Assembly (NCBI GenBank): GCA_036365145.1
Contig: JAEOAD010000004.1
Location: 54,310,001 to 54,374,000, forward strand
DNA length: 64,000 nucleotides
Origin: Orientallactaga sibirica
Taxonomy: Eukaryota > Chordata > Mammalia > Rodentia > Dipodidae
Direction of reading: 5' to 3'
Position 1 is the first letter of the stretch; each line of letters begins with the position of its first letter. The notes under the pieces were generated by a model. The model saw only the letters and a list, made by a program, of their open reading frames with translations, did no database searches and was not told the origin of the DNA. Below, piece by piece: positions 23,886 through 35,924 of the stretch. The translations under genes were made by a program, and so were the position numbers.

Positions 23886-23896
23886 TCCAAAGTTTT

Positions 23897-26800
23897 ATTT
23901 ACTTATTTACTGCAAAAATTTTTGTTTTCCCACCATCACACACCTTATAGGATGGCTCCTTTCCAAACATACCCAGCTTATTACCCAGACATTCTAGCAA
24001 TGTATTTGTAGGTGTCACCTACCATATGTTTTTCCTTGATTGTTTCTCCATGCCTTTTTCTGTTAGTGAGTCATAAGTTATTATGACTCTTTTTCCCTCT
24101 ACTTAGCTTTCAATTGTGAAGATATGAGCTCCTAAAATTATTATTTCTTCTTATTAAAGCATATTAAAAAATAAAGTTATAGTTTTGTGATTCCTATAAA
24201 CACATGATTTTTAATTCAATATTGACCTAATTGTATTTAGTCTGCTATCTCTTCATTTTATATATAGTATTTTACTATTGAAAACTCACTCTTGTCACTT
24301 TCTAGTAATGAGGGCCAAAGAAACAGTACTAAAGTGTCTGTTAAGAATTTATTGAACAATCTTCTAATGAATCTATGATTTCTTTATACATTCTTGGAAC
24401 TCAACAAGCTCTTTACTATTTGTTGCACTGTCATAATTCCTAACAATTCATGTCTGTTTAACAAATTAATGAAAATTGAATTAGCAATGCCTGATTTTTT
24501 TGTTCCTTTAATTGCACTGTTTTGAATGTGATTCCACTAATTAATGAATAACGTAATGCTAAATTTCCTGCATAGCATTTGTAAAGTGTTGATTTTAGAT
24601 AGTTTTACTTTTATTTTTTTAGCAATTCTTAGTGTGCTCTGTCATGACACTCTTCCTTTGATATCTAAGGATAAATTACATCATTTGAATTTTGCAAATT
24701 ATTATTAATTAAAGTAAGTTCAACCTTATAGTGTTCGAGGATTTATTGTGTTTTTGCATGAATAGAACTCAGATATGTTTGTATGTTAAGGGTCACTGGG
24801 ATGATGGCATCACACTGATGCAATTGAAGTAAAACTTCATACCATTGGCTTTCTTGAGTATCTGCAGTTGCCAAGCTGGACCAATCAATCAAATGATTCA
24901 TGGGTTTTAACCACAGAGTCAAAGCTTATCTTAGTTGGACAAATACTACACATTTAATTTAAAAATAAATGTATGCCTGTTTTCATATTGTACTTTTCAT
25001 AAATCCCAAATGGGTAGAAACATGATAGTATGCCCATGCTCAATGTAATTTGTTTATAAGGACAGCTGTGCCTTCTGCTCTGCTTATTTGCATCCAAAGT
25101 TTGTGTATGCACACAATTTTACTATTCCTCCTGCAGATGCTACTTCCACTGTTTTACTGCAAGCATTTTAACTGATTTGTTTCCATGATATATATTATAG
25201 AAGCCATAAATACTTTATATATACATATATGCAAACTACAATATCAAAACAACATAAAATATAAAAACCAGTTGGTCAGGAGTCTTTCAAAAAATTTTTT
25301 TTCTTTGCCTTTCCCATGGAGACGCCCTTCTTTAGTAAGGTCTGGTGAAGTCTCTAATAAGCCTTTTCAATAGCTGTAAGTGGGCAGTAAGAGTGTTAAT
25401 TCTGTGAAGATTATTAGTACATGCATATTCATTAAATTCGTTTTTATATAGCTATTCAACTTTGTAAATGGTTGCAGCCAGAAAAAAACTCTAATTAGAA
25501 GAATTAATTAGGAGTTGGAAAGGTATGGAGGGATTTTTGGACACTTGGAAGAGGTATTTTACTCCTGTTGAGAAAAATGTCTGTTTAGTGTGCTTGCAGT
25601 AGGGTTGGATATATCCCAGGAAGTCATAAAATGGAGTGATTCACGTGTTGAGTGCATAGAGCAGTATAGGTCTATTGTTCAAGTTAGCACAAGATCTTTT
25701 GTAGATTACAGCATGTTGTGGTCTTTCCTACTTGGAATTCATATTTGAAAAGACCTTACAAACATTCAGAAGCCCCCTCGAGCCCCAGTATAGAGTGAAA
25801 GCAGGTGATATGAGTATGTGACTATGGCAACTATTCTCCATCAGACTGGTGGTACTTCTTTCTCTCACTTTTACCTCCATGATATATATCCCTGCCACCA
25901 GAAGCCAGGGAAAGCAGCTGTTCTGAATATGTACAAACAAAAGATGTGGTTTCTATAGCAACCATAGAACCCTGTGGGAATGCTCTTCTTTTAGTGCTAA
26001 CCAACCTCTCCTCTTCAACCCTGTCTTTTTCATTTGTGCACCAGCAGACTACTTATGGACAGACATGGTACTGGGTGACTGCACCACTGCAGTGTGCGTA
26101 CACTCTTTGCACGAGATGAAAGACTTGCTTCAGACTAAGCTTCTGTGAAGACTGCAGGATCTGACATTTGTCCAGATCTCGTTACTGGGAGCATAAGCTT
26201 TTCTTTTCTCCCCTAAGAAATGTGACTGGCCACTCTGGTAGATAATAATGAAGTAAGGATGTCTCTTTCACTTCTGCTTTTTCTTTTGGTTTTCAATTTT
26301 AGCTCACGGAAATGTCAACAAGCCAATGTGAGAATGCTCAGTGAAGTGTGTGTTTATTGCTAATTTGATAGTTGCTCTTCTCTGAGATAGATAAGCAATT
26401 CTAGAAGTTCCATGCATCTAACATAAAGCCACCATTTATTTATCAAAATAAGTCCTGCATCAGAAAATATGTCCTTAGCCATTAAAATTTCAGTGATTTC
26501 ACTTCTATTTCAGTCTGGAAATTTTGTGTTTTGGTAAATCTTACAATAATATATTTAATTAAATTCTACATGTGTTTAGAAGTCAGCCTCAATTTACTAA
26601 CTGGTTGTACTCCCAAATTGGAAATCAAATCAATAATTTAGGGTCTTAACATTCAGTTTTAAATCACTAATTTAAAAGGTGGAAAATATTTTGATGTCAA
26701 TCTTATTCACTATCTACTAACAGAGAAACATGATTAGGCACAATGTTAACAACTTTTTGTATTCCACATGCTATTGAAATTGTTTACCTGTACATAAAAT

Positions 26801-26897
26801 GCTATAGGATAGTGTTTTATGTTTAAATTTATATTCTGGCCCTTTAGGAGCCAACAGTATCTGAAATTTGACATTCTAACTAGGGATACACACAATG
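23897..26897. other. Unassigned AT-rich sequence, mostly single-copy looking
   Basis: About 3 kb with no repeat I can name and no gene. The frames at 25185-25373 (+) and 25728-25940 (-) have no domain. Homeodomain-type ATTA/TAAT words are dense around 24480-24720, but this is also expected of AT-rich DNA. Confidence 0.45.
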
Positions 26898-27114
26898 TTG
26901 GTCAGGAGATATCACTTAGGTGGTAGAGTGTGTTCCTAGCATGCAAGAGGTTTGATCTCAAGCACCCCACAAACTGAGCAAAGTGGCAACAGGTGTTTAA
27001 TCCTAACAGTCAAGTGATGGAGGTAGGTGAATCCAGAATTAAAGATCATCCTCAACTACATAGTGTGTTTGAGAACAGCCAGTATTACACGAGACCCTAC
27101 TTCAAATAAATAAA
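26898..27114 (+). mobile_element. ID-B1 type composite SINE, sense
   Basis: It has a tRNA/ID-like head (ttaggtggtagagtgtgttcc, then catgcaagaggtttgatctc) joined to a B1-like second half (tttaatcctaacagtcaagt, gatggaggtaggtga, ctacatagtgtgtttgagaa, gagaccctacttcaaataaa). Composite ID-B1 elements of this design are known in rodents. Confidence 0.8.
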
Positions 27115-27529
27115 ATGAGCTAAGTAATAAAACAAAATCTTAAAAAATGAAATTTGACATGTAAACATTTAAAACTTGGCTCCAAATATAACGCATACAG
27201 TTATTGTATGTAATCAACCTAGCTTTCCAAATCTGTGGGGGAAAATGGGAAATAATAAGTAATGTAGGTATCATTTTAAGATGGTTGTTTATCTCCAGTC
27301 ATACCTATAAGTTTCAAGTGAATGAGTTAATATATATATATGTTACAACCAAAATCAAAGTAAAACAATGGAAGAAAAGTCTTTAGAGCACAAAAACATC
27401 ACTTTCCACCTATGAGATTAAAGAAAAGTGATGTGATTATATCAGATGGTGATAAGGATATAGGGCTCTATTGCTGGTAGATATCTATATTCATAAACTT
27501 TCTATGAAGAGAAATTAAATTACAGCTTT

Positions 27530-27742
27530 GTTTTTAAATTTTTTAATTTTTATTTAAGAATGACAGGCAGAGAAAGAGAGAATGGTTGCACCAGGGCCTC
27601 CAGCCACTGCAAACAAACTTCAGATGTATGCACCACCTTGTGCATCTGGCTTACATGGGTACTGGGGAATCGAGCCTCGAAATGGGGTCCTTAGTCATCA
27701 CAGGCAAGTGCTTAACTGCTAAGCCATCTTTCTAGCCCCAAC
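27530..27742 (-). mobile_element. tRNA-derived SINE, antisense
   Basis: A T-rich tail, a short GA tract, ccagggcctccagccactgc, cttcagatgtatgcaccacc, ttgtgcatctggcttacatg and the head to tttctagcccc. A 9-bp direct repeat, tacagcttt, lies at 27521-27529 and 27743-27751. A 10-base insert in the head region (cctcgaaatggggtcc) departs from other copies. Confidence 0.93.
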
Positions 27743-27844
27743 TACAGCTTTTAAAAGTATATAAATATAAAATGAGTGATTTCACTCCTAGAAATGTGCA
27801 AGTACAATTAGACACATTGGGAGTGAAAGGATTACACTGTAAAC

Positions 27845-28137
27845 GTGGAGGTCAGAAGTTGATGTCAAGTGTCTTCTTCAGTTGTTTTCCACATCATCCT
27901 CAGCATGATGATCATCATCATCTAGACACAGTGGCTCTTATGGAATGAAAACAGTCCCAATTCAGCTAGACTAGCCTACAGACAAGCCACAGGATCCTCC
28001 TTTTTACCCACCCCCAACACTAGGATTACAAATTTGAACCACCCTCTGACTTTTACATGGGTGCTATGGATCCAAACTCAGTCCTTGCAGTGATATGGCA
28101 AGTACTTTACCAACTATGAGTCATCTGCACAGCCGCT
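27845..28137 (-). mobile_element. Composite rodent SINE (B4-like), antisense, old
   Basis: Antisense landmarks run in order: gtggaggtcagaagttgatg, a B1-like middle (ccacaggatcctcctttttacc, ccccaacactaggattacaa), then the tRNA-like head (tttacatgggtgctatggat, gtactttaccaactatgagt, catctgcacagcc). A small ATC/ATG repeat (27906-27922) sits in it. Confidence 0.75.
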
Positions 28138-28673
28138 GATGAGTATTTAGTAGAGATTAATGTAAGATATATGTGTTTGGTACTTCATCACTAACCAGCA
28201 TTCTAGCAGTCATCTATAAATGGAGCTTTGACATTATAGCTGTATCTCATTTTCCTTTTCCTGTACTCTGAATGGAGATTGGTTCAAGTTTTCATCTACA
28301 TTTTATACCTTATGGTATTTTTGAATTTTGGATTCAGTAGCAGCCAATTTTTCTATGTAGTGCCATTTTGAATCCTGCTTCCTACTTTCTACTATATCAA
28401 ATAATATATCATAGGCATTAATACTCAAGTAAACATTATGACATATTTATGAGTCTTGGATTTCTTTTTATGGCTCTATCTGATGTTTTTTATGGAGATT
28501 ATATATATAATTTAAAAATACAAAGGACAAAATTATTTTAGCTAACAAAAAGATTTTGGTTAGGCTTTATGCCTATTCAAAAAAAATTATTTTGAGTAAA
28601 TGAAACTTAATGTGTGATACTTTATAACATACTAAAATATAAAGAAATTAAAAAAAAACAACAACAACCTCAA

Positions 28674-28858
28674 AGCCAAGAATAGTTGCACATACCTTTA
28701 ATAAAGGACTTGGGAGGCAGAGGTAGGAGGATCGCCATGAGTTCGAGGCCAACCTGAGACTACATAGTGAATTCCAGGTCAGCCTAGGCTAGAGTGAGAC
28801 CCTACCTCGAAAAACCAAATTAAATAAATTAATTAATTAATAAATAAATTAATTTAAA
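28674..28858 (+). mobile_element. B1 SINE, sense
   Basis: A full B1 in sense: a diverged head with atacctttaataaaggact, the gaggcagaggtaggaggatc block, gagttcgaggccaacctgag, actacatagtgaattccagg, gagtgagaccctacctcgaa and an A/T-rich (AATT)n tail. A TSD aacctcaa lies at 28666-28673 and 28859-28866. Confidence 0.93.
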
Positions 28859-29519
28859 AACCTCAATTTGAACCTGCACTCTATCTTCTCATAATAGTTA
28901 TGTTTAGTTTGGGTGTTTTAATAAGTGTTTAGGTGTTTTACAAAATAATTGATGTATTGATGTTTTATATATCTAATCCTACATTTTCATTTACTTCAGT
29001 TTTGATCTAATTAACTTTTGAATAAGCCTAATTATAATTCTATAAGAAAAGACATGTATTCTAACAACTTTTTTAAAGTGGGTACTATATTTGCGGAAGT
29101 TTCAGTTGGTATCTTAGAATACTCTCAGTAGTATTAGCAAAGTTTATGAATTTTATCCATATTTAAATAATTGAAGAAAATGGTAATATCTAGAAAGCCA
29201 CATGAAGAATGTACCCTTTAAGATGATTTACTTCTTGATACATAAAAGAATACTACCTCCTGCTTGAATTTCTATAGTCACACCAGCAATAAAACTAAGG
29301 CTCATTTAGCCACTGGTAATCCTATATAAGGTCCTCTTGAGGGTTCCAACTTTTAGTCTGACTTCCAGGATATAGGATTCTATGGTACCAGTTCAATTTG
29401 GGTTTTGTTTTGTGCCCCTCCACCCTTTCCCTTCCCCCACACCCTACCTTCCCTATTGTCCAAGCCTTGAGATGCCATTCACATATGTTATCAACCCAGA
29501 CTGATCCATGGTAGTAAAT

Positions 29520-32500
29520 ATAAATGTGTAATATCATGTGACTATTTTCTTTCTGTGATTGTGTGATTTCACTTAGAATGATATGTTCCAAGTTCAACAT
29601 TTTTTCTCCAAATTTCACTGTTTAATTTTTCTTACTACTGAGTAGAATTCCATCATGTAGATGTACCACGTGCTGCTTATCCATTCATCCAATGATGGGT
29701 ACCTGGGTTGATTCCAGTTTTTAGCTATTATGAATTAAGCAGCTATAAAATGGTTGAGCAAATATCTCTGAACTGAGATATGGAGCTTTTAGGGTAAATG
29801 ATCAGTAAGGGAATAAAAGGGTCTGTTGGTAACTCTACATTAGTCCATTTCAGGAGTCTCCATATTGATTTCCATAGTGGTTGGACCAGCTTACATTACC
29901 ACCAGCAGTGAATAAGTGTTCCTATTTCTCCATGTCCTTGCCAACATTTGTTTTCATTTGATTTTTAATAATTTCTATCCTTACTAGGGTAAATGAAATC
30001 TCATAGTTGTTTTAATTTGCATTTTCCTAATGGTTAGGGATGCTGAACATTTTCTGAAGTGTGTATTAGCCATTTGGGATCATTCCTCTGAGAATTCCCT
30101 AGTCAGTTCTTTGCCCCACTTTTGGAGTGGGTTGTTTGATGTTTTTATTGTTTAGTTTTTGAGTTCTTTGTAGATTCTAGATATTAGTCTTCTGTTAGTG
30201 GTATAGCTGACAAAGATTTTTCTCCCATTCAGTGCTTAATCTTTTGGCTCTGCTTATGGTATATTTATCTGTGCAAAAGCTTTTTAGCTTCATGAGATCC
30301 CATTGGTTGAGTGTGTGTTTAATTTCTTGGGCTATTAGAGTTTTGTTCAGGAATTCTTCTCCCACTCCTATATCGTGGAAATGCCTCCTACTTTTTCTTC
30401 AAGTACTTGTAGTTGTAGATTTTCAGGTCTTATATTGAGTCTTTAATCCATTTGGATGTGAATTTTTGTGTATGGCGCAATGAGTAGGTGTAATTTAATT
30501 TTTCTACATATGGTCATCCAATTTGTCCAACACTAGTTATTGAAGATGCTATCTTTTCTCAAGGCTACACTACTGGCACTTTTGTCAAAGGTCAAGCAGC
30601 TGTAGTTACTTGATCTAAGATCTGGGTCTTCAATTGTGTTCCATTGGCCAATGTTTCTGTTTTTATTAAAGCACCATTTTTTTTTTTTTTTTTGTCACTC
30701 TGGCTTTGGCTTTGTCATATAGCTTTAGATTGGGTATGTAGATACCACCAGAAGGTTTTTTTTTTCCCCTGAGGGTATGTTTGGATATCTGAAGCCTTCT
30801 GCCATTCCATATGAAGTTTGAGATGATTTTTTCAATCTCTGTGAAGATCATTGTCATTGCATTAAATCTGTATATTGCTTTTGGTAGAATTGCCATTTTC
30901 ACAATACTAATTCTTCCTATCCAGTAGCATGGGGAGTCTTTCCATCTTCTCAATTCCTCCTCTATCTCATTCTTGAGTTTTTTTTTTTTTTTAATGTTTT
31001 AATTATATAGGTCTTTCACATCGTTGGCTAGTGTTATTCCAAGGTATTTAACTTTTTTGTTGCTATTGAAATTGAGACAGCCTCACTTATTTCTTTCTCT
31101 GTATATTTGTCCTTTGCATATAGTAAAGCTACTGAAATTTGTGCATTTATTTTTGTATCCTGCCTCTTTGCTGAAGGAATTTATCACCTTTACAAATTTT
31201 GAGATGGAGACTTTTGGGTCATTTATATATAGGATTATGTCATCTCCAAATAGGACTCACTTGACTTCTTCCGTTCCAATTTGAATCCCTTTTATTTCTT
31301 TCTCCTGTCTTATTGCTTGGGCTAGTACTTCTAGTATTATGTTGAAGAGCAGTGGTGAGAATGGGCACCCCTGTCTTGTTCCCAATCTTAGTGGGAACTC
31401 CTAGAGTTTTTCCCCATTAAGTATTATTTGGGCTTTCAGAGCTTTATATATGGCCGTTATTATGTTGAGATATAAGCCCTCCATGCCTATTCTTTCCAGT
31501 GTTTTGATCATGAAGTGTTTTATTTTGTCAAAGGCCTTCTCTACTCAATTGAGATGATCATGTGGTTCTTATGGCTATGTTTATTTATGTGGTATAGTAT
31601 GTTGACTGATTTCCATATGTTAAACCATCCTTGCATCCCTGAGATGAAGCCTACGTTATCAAGGTGCATGATGTTTTTGATGTGTTGATGAATTCGATTT
31701 GCAAGGATGTTGTGCAGAATCTTTGCATCTAAGTTTATTAAGGATATAGGCCTATAGTTTTCTTTCCTTGATACATCTCTATGTGGTTTTGTTATTAGGG
31801 GGATGCCAACTTCATAAAAGGAGTCGAGGAGGATTTCCAGGTCTCTGATTATGTGAAACAATTTGAGAAAAAATGGTTTCAGTTCTTAAATGAAAGTTTG
31901 ATAGAATTGAACTGAGAAGCCAGTTCTGGACATTTTTTGCTTCATGGATGTGATAGGTTTGTTTAGTAGATTAACCTGTTCTGAGTTTAGTTTTGGAAGG
32001 CGGTATGTGTCCAGGAATTCATCCATTTCTTCCGGATTATTCAATTTTGTGGAATAGAGGTTTTAGAAGTATGCCTTGATGATTCATCCAATTTCATCAA
32101 ACTATTCATTGTTGAAAAGTGTGTTCTTTAGTTTCTAGGAGCTGTTGGAGTTCTTGATGTGTGTCTTGCTGTTAATTTCTAGCTTTAAAGTATTGTGATC
32201 TGACACGTTGCAGGAAGTTACTTCAATTTTCCTGACTTTATGAAGACATGCTTTACGGCCTAATATATGGTCAATTTTAGAGAAGGGTCCATGGGCTGCT
32301 GAGAAGAATGTGTATTCTGCAGAGACGGGGTGGAAAGTTATGTAGATATCCATCAGGTCTAGTTGTTCTGTGATGTTGTTGAACTCTATTATTTCACTGT
32401 TGATTTTCTGTGTGGATGATCTGTCTACTAATGATAGTGCAGTATTGAAGTCTCTGACTATGATGGTGTTGGTGTTTACTTCTGTTTGCTTACTGAGTAG

Positions 32501-32873
32501 ATTTTGTTTTATAAATTGTGTTTGGTGGATATATATTTATGATTCTGATGTGTTCACTTTGGATAATTCCTTTGATAAGTAAGAAGTGGCCTTCTTTGTC
32601 CTTTTTGGTTGCTTTTGGTTTGAAGTCTCTTTTGTCAGATATTAATATAGCAGCACCCACTTGTTTTTTATTTCCATTTGTTTGGAATATCATTTTCCAA
32701 CCTTTCACTCTGAGAAGGTATCTATCTTTAGTGATGAGGTAGCTTTCTTGAAGACAGCAGACAGAAAGGTCCAGTTTTTTGATCCACCCTGCTAACCTGT
32801 GGCATTTGATGGGTGAGTTAAAACCATTAATATTTAAGGTTATCAGTGTGAGGTTTGAATGAATCACTGCCAT
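29520..32873 (-). pseudogene. L1 ORF2 remnant (endonuclease-RT), broken
   Basis: ORF2p is the L1 nicking endonuclease and reverse transcriptase. The N-terminal frame at 32490-32873 shows TLNINGFN and CCLQES, the positions of the endonuclease Asn and Glu catalytic residues. The frame at 32135-32353 keeps DHILGRK and SDHN, the last with the catalytic His. The RT fingers lie at 31541-31861 ([21 protein letters not shown]). The active-site motif at about 31239-31250 reads FGDD where L1 usually has FADD. The frame at 30666-30953 covers [15 protein letters not shown] and ends in a Lys run made by an expanded T tract at 30668-30686. Stops and frameshifts separate all blocks, so no protein can be made. 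Confidence 0.9.
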
Positions 32874-32941
32874 GATGAGGGGTTTTATGGGGTTTTGTGC
32901 TTCCTTGTGTTTTGTACTATATTGAGCCTTTCTATTTTGTG

Positions 32942-33745
32942 TTATTGTGATCTTCTTCTTTTTGGCCCTTGAGATTTGTTGTTTGACTGTTCTGTATGGA
33001 GTATTCCCTCAAGTATTCTCTGTAGGTTTGGTCTTGTGTTCATATAATCATAGAGTTGACTGTTTTCATGGAAAGTTTGCCTTTCACCATCTATTATCAG
33101 GGATACTTTTGTTGTGTAGAGTAGCTTGGGTTGGAAGCCATAGTTTTTCAGATTTTGAAGTGTTCCATTCCAGGTCTTTCTGGCTTTCAGAGTTTCCATT
33201 GACAAATCTGATGTAATTCTGATAGAATTTTTGTGTATGTTGAGAGTTGTTTCTCTCTTGCTGCTTTTAACACTCTGTCTTTGTTTTCATTGTTAAGAAT
33301 TTTAACTATGATGTGCCTAGTAGTGTTTCTTCTTTGGTCCTGTCTGTTTGGTGTATTCTGGGCTTCTTGTATCTGGATGGGCCTCTCTTTTGATAGATTC
33401 AGAAAATTGTATTCCATAATGTTGTTGAATATGTTCTCTATGCCTGGATTTCCTTTCCTTCTGGTATACCCATGCTCCAGATGTTTGGTCATTTTAGGGT
33501 ATCCCACAGTTCCCTCATATTTTGTACACTTGATTTTTTTGAACTTAGCAAAGTTTTTGTCCTCTCAATCAATTTCTTCTGTCTTATCTTCAAGTTCAGA
33601 GGGTCTGTCTTCCACATGAGTAATTCTGTTGGTGAGGGGTTCTAGAGAGGTTTTTTTTTTATAATTTCTATTGAATTTTTGTTTTCTGTTGTGTTATTTT
33701 GCATCATTTCCATCTCTTTTTTGAGGGAAGATTTCAATTTGAGTT
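32942..33745 (-). pseudogene. L1 ORF1 remnant, broken and 5'-truncated
   Basis: ORF1p is the L1 RNA-binding chaperone. The frame at 33187-33507 carries the RRM region, with NIFNNIMEYNFLNLSKE, IQIQEAQNTPNRQD and RHIIVKILN followed by KAAREKQLSTY. The overlapping frame at 32942-33205 carries the C-terminal domain (LKARKTWNG, LLYTTKVSLIIDGERQTFHE). The two are in different frames, so a frameshift separates RRM and CTD. The coiled-coil part beyond 33510 is partial and the start codon region is absent. Confidence 0.88.
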
Positions 33746-34084
33746 GAGGAAACCAGTAAGTTGAAATATTGTAGAACCCTCCTTCAGAAAATGCTTGACT
33801 CCCAGGTTAATTGTCCAGTAGATGCTCCTTCATTGCAGTCTAAACCCCTATCATGGTTTTGTTTCTACAGCAATGGTCAATTCCTAGAAACCTTTTCTCT
33901 CCTTGCTCAATTCAGAGGAATCTACATAGTTTGCTAGGACAAGAAGCTCTCACTACTCTACATGCTACCAAATTTTCAACTAATCTGATTATGTAAAATG
34001 CTCAGCATAATAACAACTTAGAAAAATGCACATTGGAACAGTTGCAGTAATTTACTATTTATTTATTTTACTTATTTAATTTTT
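33746..34084. other. Unassigned sequence
   Basis: About 340 bases between the L1 truncation point and the composite SINE. No gene or repeat is recognised. Confidence 0.5.
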
Positions 34085-34345
34085 GTTGTGTGTATGATAT
34101 GTTTGTGTGTATATGTGTGTTTGTCTTCGTGTGTGTGTGTGTGTGTTTGTGTGTAGGTATGTATGTGTTGAGGTCAGAGGACAAATTTCATTTAGGTCCT
34201 TGCCTTCCACTTCATTTGAGGAAGGGTCTCTCATTGTTCCTGATCTGTTTATCAGGCATGCTTGTCTGTGAGCTTCAAGCAAGTTCTCCTTTGTTCCTTT
34301 CTTATCAAGCCATAGGCATACTAAAATTACAAAAGACTCCTGCTA
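34085..34345 (-). mobile_element. Composite rodent SINE with (GT)n, antisense, old
   Basis: A (GT)n-like stretch at about 34087-34170 is followed by gttgaggtcagaggacaaat and ccttgccttccacttcattt, then a poorly preserved B1-like part. This is the antisense layout of the B4-like composites seen at 27.8 and 45.0 kb. Frames on both strands are produced by the GT repeat. Confidence 0.65.
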
Positions 34346-34360
34346 CTTCAGGCTTTTAAG

Positions 34361-34690
34361 TGGTGTGGTGTCCTGAAACAGAGATCCCACAAAAAAACTC
34401 ATGTATGCTCAATGCTTGGTCCCAAACTGGTGGTAATTTGGAAGATGGAGCCTTGTTGGAGGAAGTGAATTGTTTGGGGCAGACTTAGGGTGGTTGTAGC
34501 CAGCTCTCCCTTGCCAAAGTTTTGTTTATTCTCTTGCTGCTGTTTTCCACCTGTTTGGCAGAGGTAATGTCCAATATGTGCTCTACCATATTTTCCCTGC
34601 CATCATGAAGCTTTCCATCAAGACTATAAGCCACAATACATTCTTCCTTCAGCTGCTTTTGGTCAGGTGTTTTGTCCCAAGTAAGTATAC
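34361..34690 (+). mobile_element. MaLR-like LTR, sense, diverged
   Basis: Sense landmarks run in MaLR order: ctcatgtatgctcaatgctt, ggtcccaaactggtggtaat, gatggagccttgttggagga, ccctgccatcatgaagcttt, then gactataagccacaatacat and ggtcaggtgttttgtcccaa. Terminal TG...CA ends and a TSD cannot be placed with confidence. No internal genes flank it. Confidence 0.72.
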
Positions 34691-35661
34691 AATGTGGGGT
34701 GTGGCAATCTGAATTTACATGTGTATGCTTTATCCACTGATCTATTCTCCCCACTTTAATTAGTAATTTTATATGGTGAAAAGCGGTGGTGTCATTCACT
34801 GAAAAATGAAGCAACTATGCTACTTGGCATGATTTAATTAGAAAGCAAAATGGTAGAATAGTGATTTATGTAACAATGGCTATTTCTGCATTATTATTTC
34901 ATTTAATAACTAATCCACTGTGATTTTTAAAATTATTTGGGAAAATAATTTTAGTGTTTCATGTCTACTCAGAATAGTGCTCATAGACTATGCTTTGTGT
35001 CTTCACACAGCTCTCATTCTCTCATGAAAATGAAGTGTAAAATTTAGATAAACTTATAGAAGTTTAAATGAAGGAGTCATTTTGGATGATATCTCATGAC
35101 ATGGTTCCTGAACCATACATCAGAAGATGAATAAAAACCAGAGAGAAGAAATAATTTATAGCAAGAGTGACAGCCTGGAACTTTCCCATTTTGTTCCTCA
35201 TATTATAAAATAGTGTAAGTTATCATGATGAATCTCTTATTACAGTGACTGAAGGTCTAACTTTCTCCTTAGTTAAGCTCAAAACTTCTAATATAATGAT
35301 TCTTAAAGATAATAACTATACTAGTTACTTATTTTCAATGGAACACAGTTAAGAATTACAGCTCCAGTGCTTACCAATATATTTACAGGCTTAAATATAT
35401 TAATGATATTCATGCATATTTGTATCAAATAGCTTTGTCTTGTAGAAAGGGCAAGGTTTAGTATACTTTCATTATATTACTATGAGCTATTGGTGCTATG
35501 ATCAACTCTGATGTTCATTGATCCAGCAAGTTTCTTCCTACTGTTGTCCCTTTAAAGGTGCTTAATTTTCCAAACATAGGAGACATTAATTATAAATTGT
35601 AAATCACTGATACATGCAATTCTGCACCTTTTGGGATAAAAGCCCCTCCCTCAACTTTTAT
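34691..35661. other. Unassigned AT-rich sequence
   Basis: No gene or nameable repeat is seen in these ~970 bases. The minus-strand frame at 34485-34814 begins here but lies mostly in the LTR and is chance. Confidence 0.5.
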
Positions 35662-35674
35662 CAAAGGGTGTTTT

Positions 35675-35714
35675 TTTAAATTTTATTTAATTATTTATTT
35701 ATTTGTCAGAGAAA

Positions 35715-35761
<47 letters not shown>

Positions 35762-35911
35762 GGCACACCATGGCCTCCAGCCACTGCAAATGAACTCCAG
35801 ACATATGCGCCCCCTTGTGCATCTGGCTAACGTGGGATCTGGGGAATTGAACCTGGGTCCTTTGGTTTTGCAGACAAATGCCTTAACTGCTAAGCCATCT
35901 CTCCAGCCCCC
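35675..35911 (-). mobile_element. tRNA-derived SINE, antisense, young
   Basis: A T/A tail, an uninterrupted GA run at about 35720-35758, gaatgggcacaccatggcct, ccactgcaaatgaactccag, ttgtgcatctggctaacgtg, gaattgaacctgggtccttt and a full head to ctctccagccccc. A perfect 13-bp TSD, caaagggtgtttt, lies at 35662-35674 and 35912-35924. Frames of 71 and 91 codons on the two strands come from the GA/CT run. Confidence 0.97.
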
Positions 35912-35924
35912 CAAAGGGTGTTTT

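Larger units (their letters stand above)
29320..33745 (-). mobile_element. L1 retrotransposon, antisense, 5'-truncated, inactive
   Basis: About 4.4 kb of a single L1 lies in antisense. From right to left it covers part of the ORF1 coiled-coil region, the ORF1 RNA-binding and C-terminal domains, then ORF2 with endonuclease, RT and Cys-rich end, and part of the 3' UTR. The 5' UTR and ORF1 start are missing (break near 33745). No poly-A tract remains at the 3' side near 29320. It is less decayed than the L1 pieces at 17.5 and 21.7 kb, yet many stops and frameshifts break both ORFs. Plus-strand frames across it are shadows. Confidence 0.95.

Noticed and set aside
32518..33619. Plus-strand frames of 74-128 codons, including the longest in the window
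   Set aside because: They lie opposite L1 ORF1/ORF2 remnants and have no domain of their own; they are antisense shadows of the L1.
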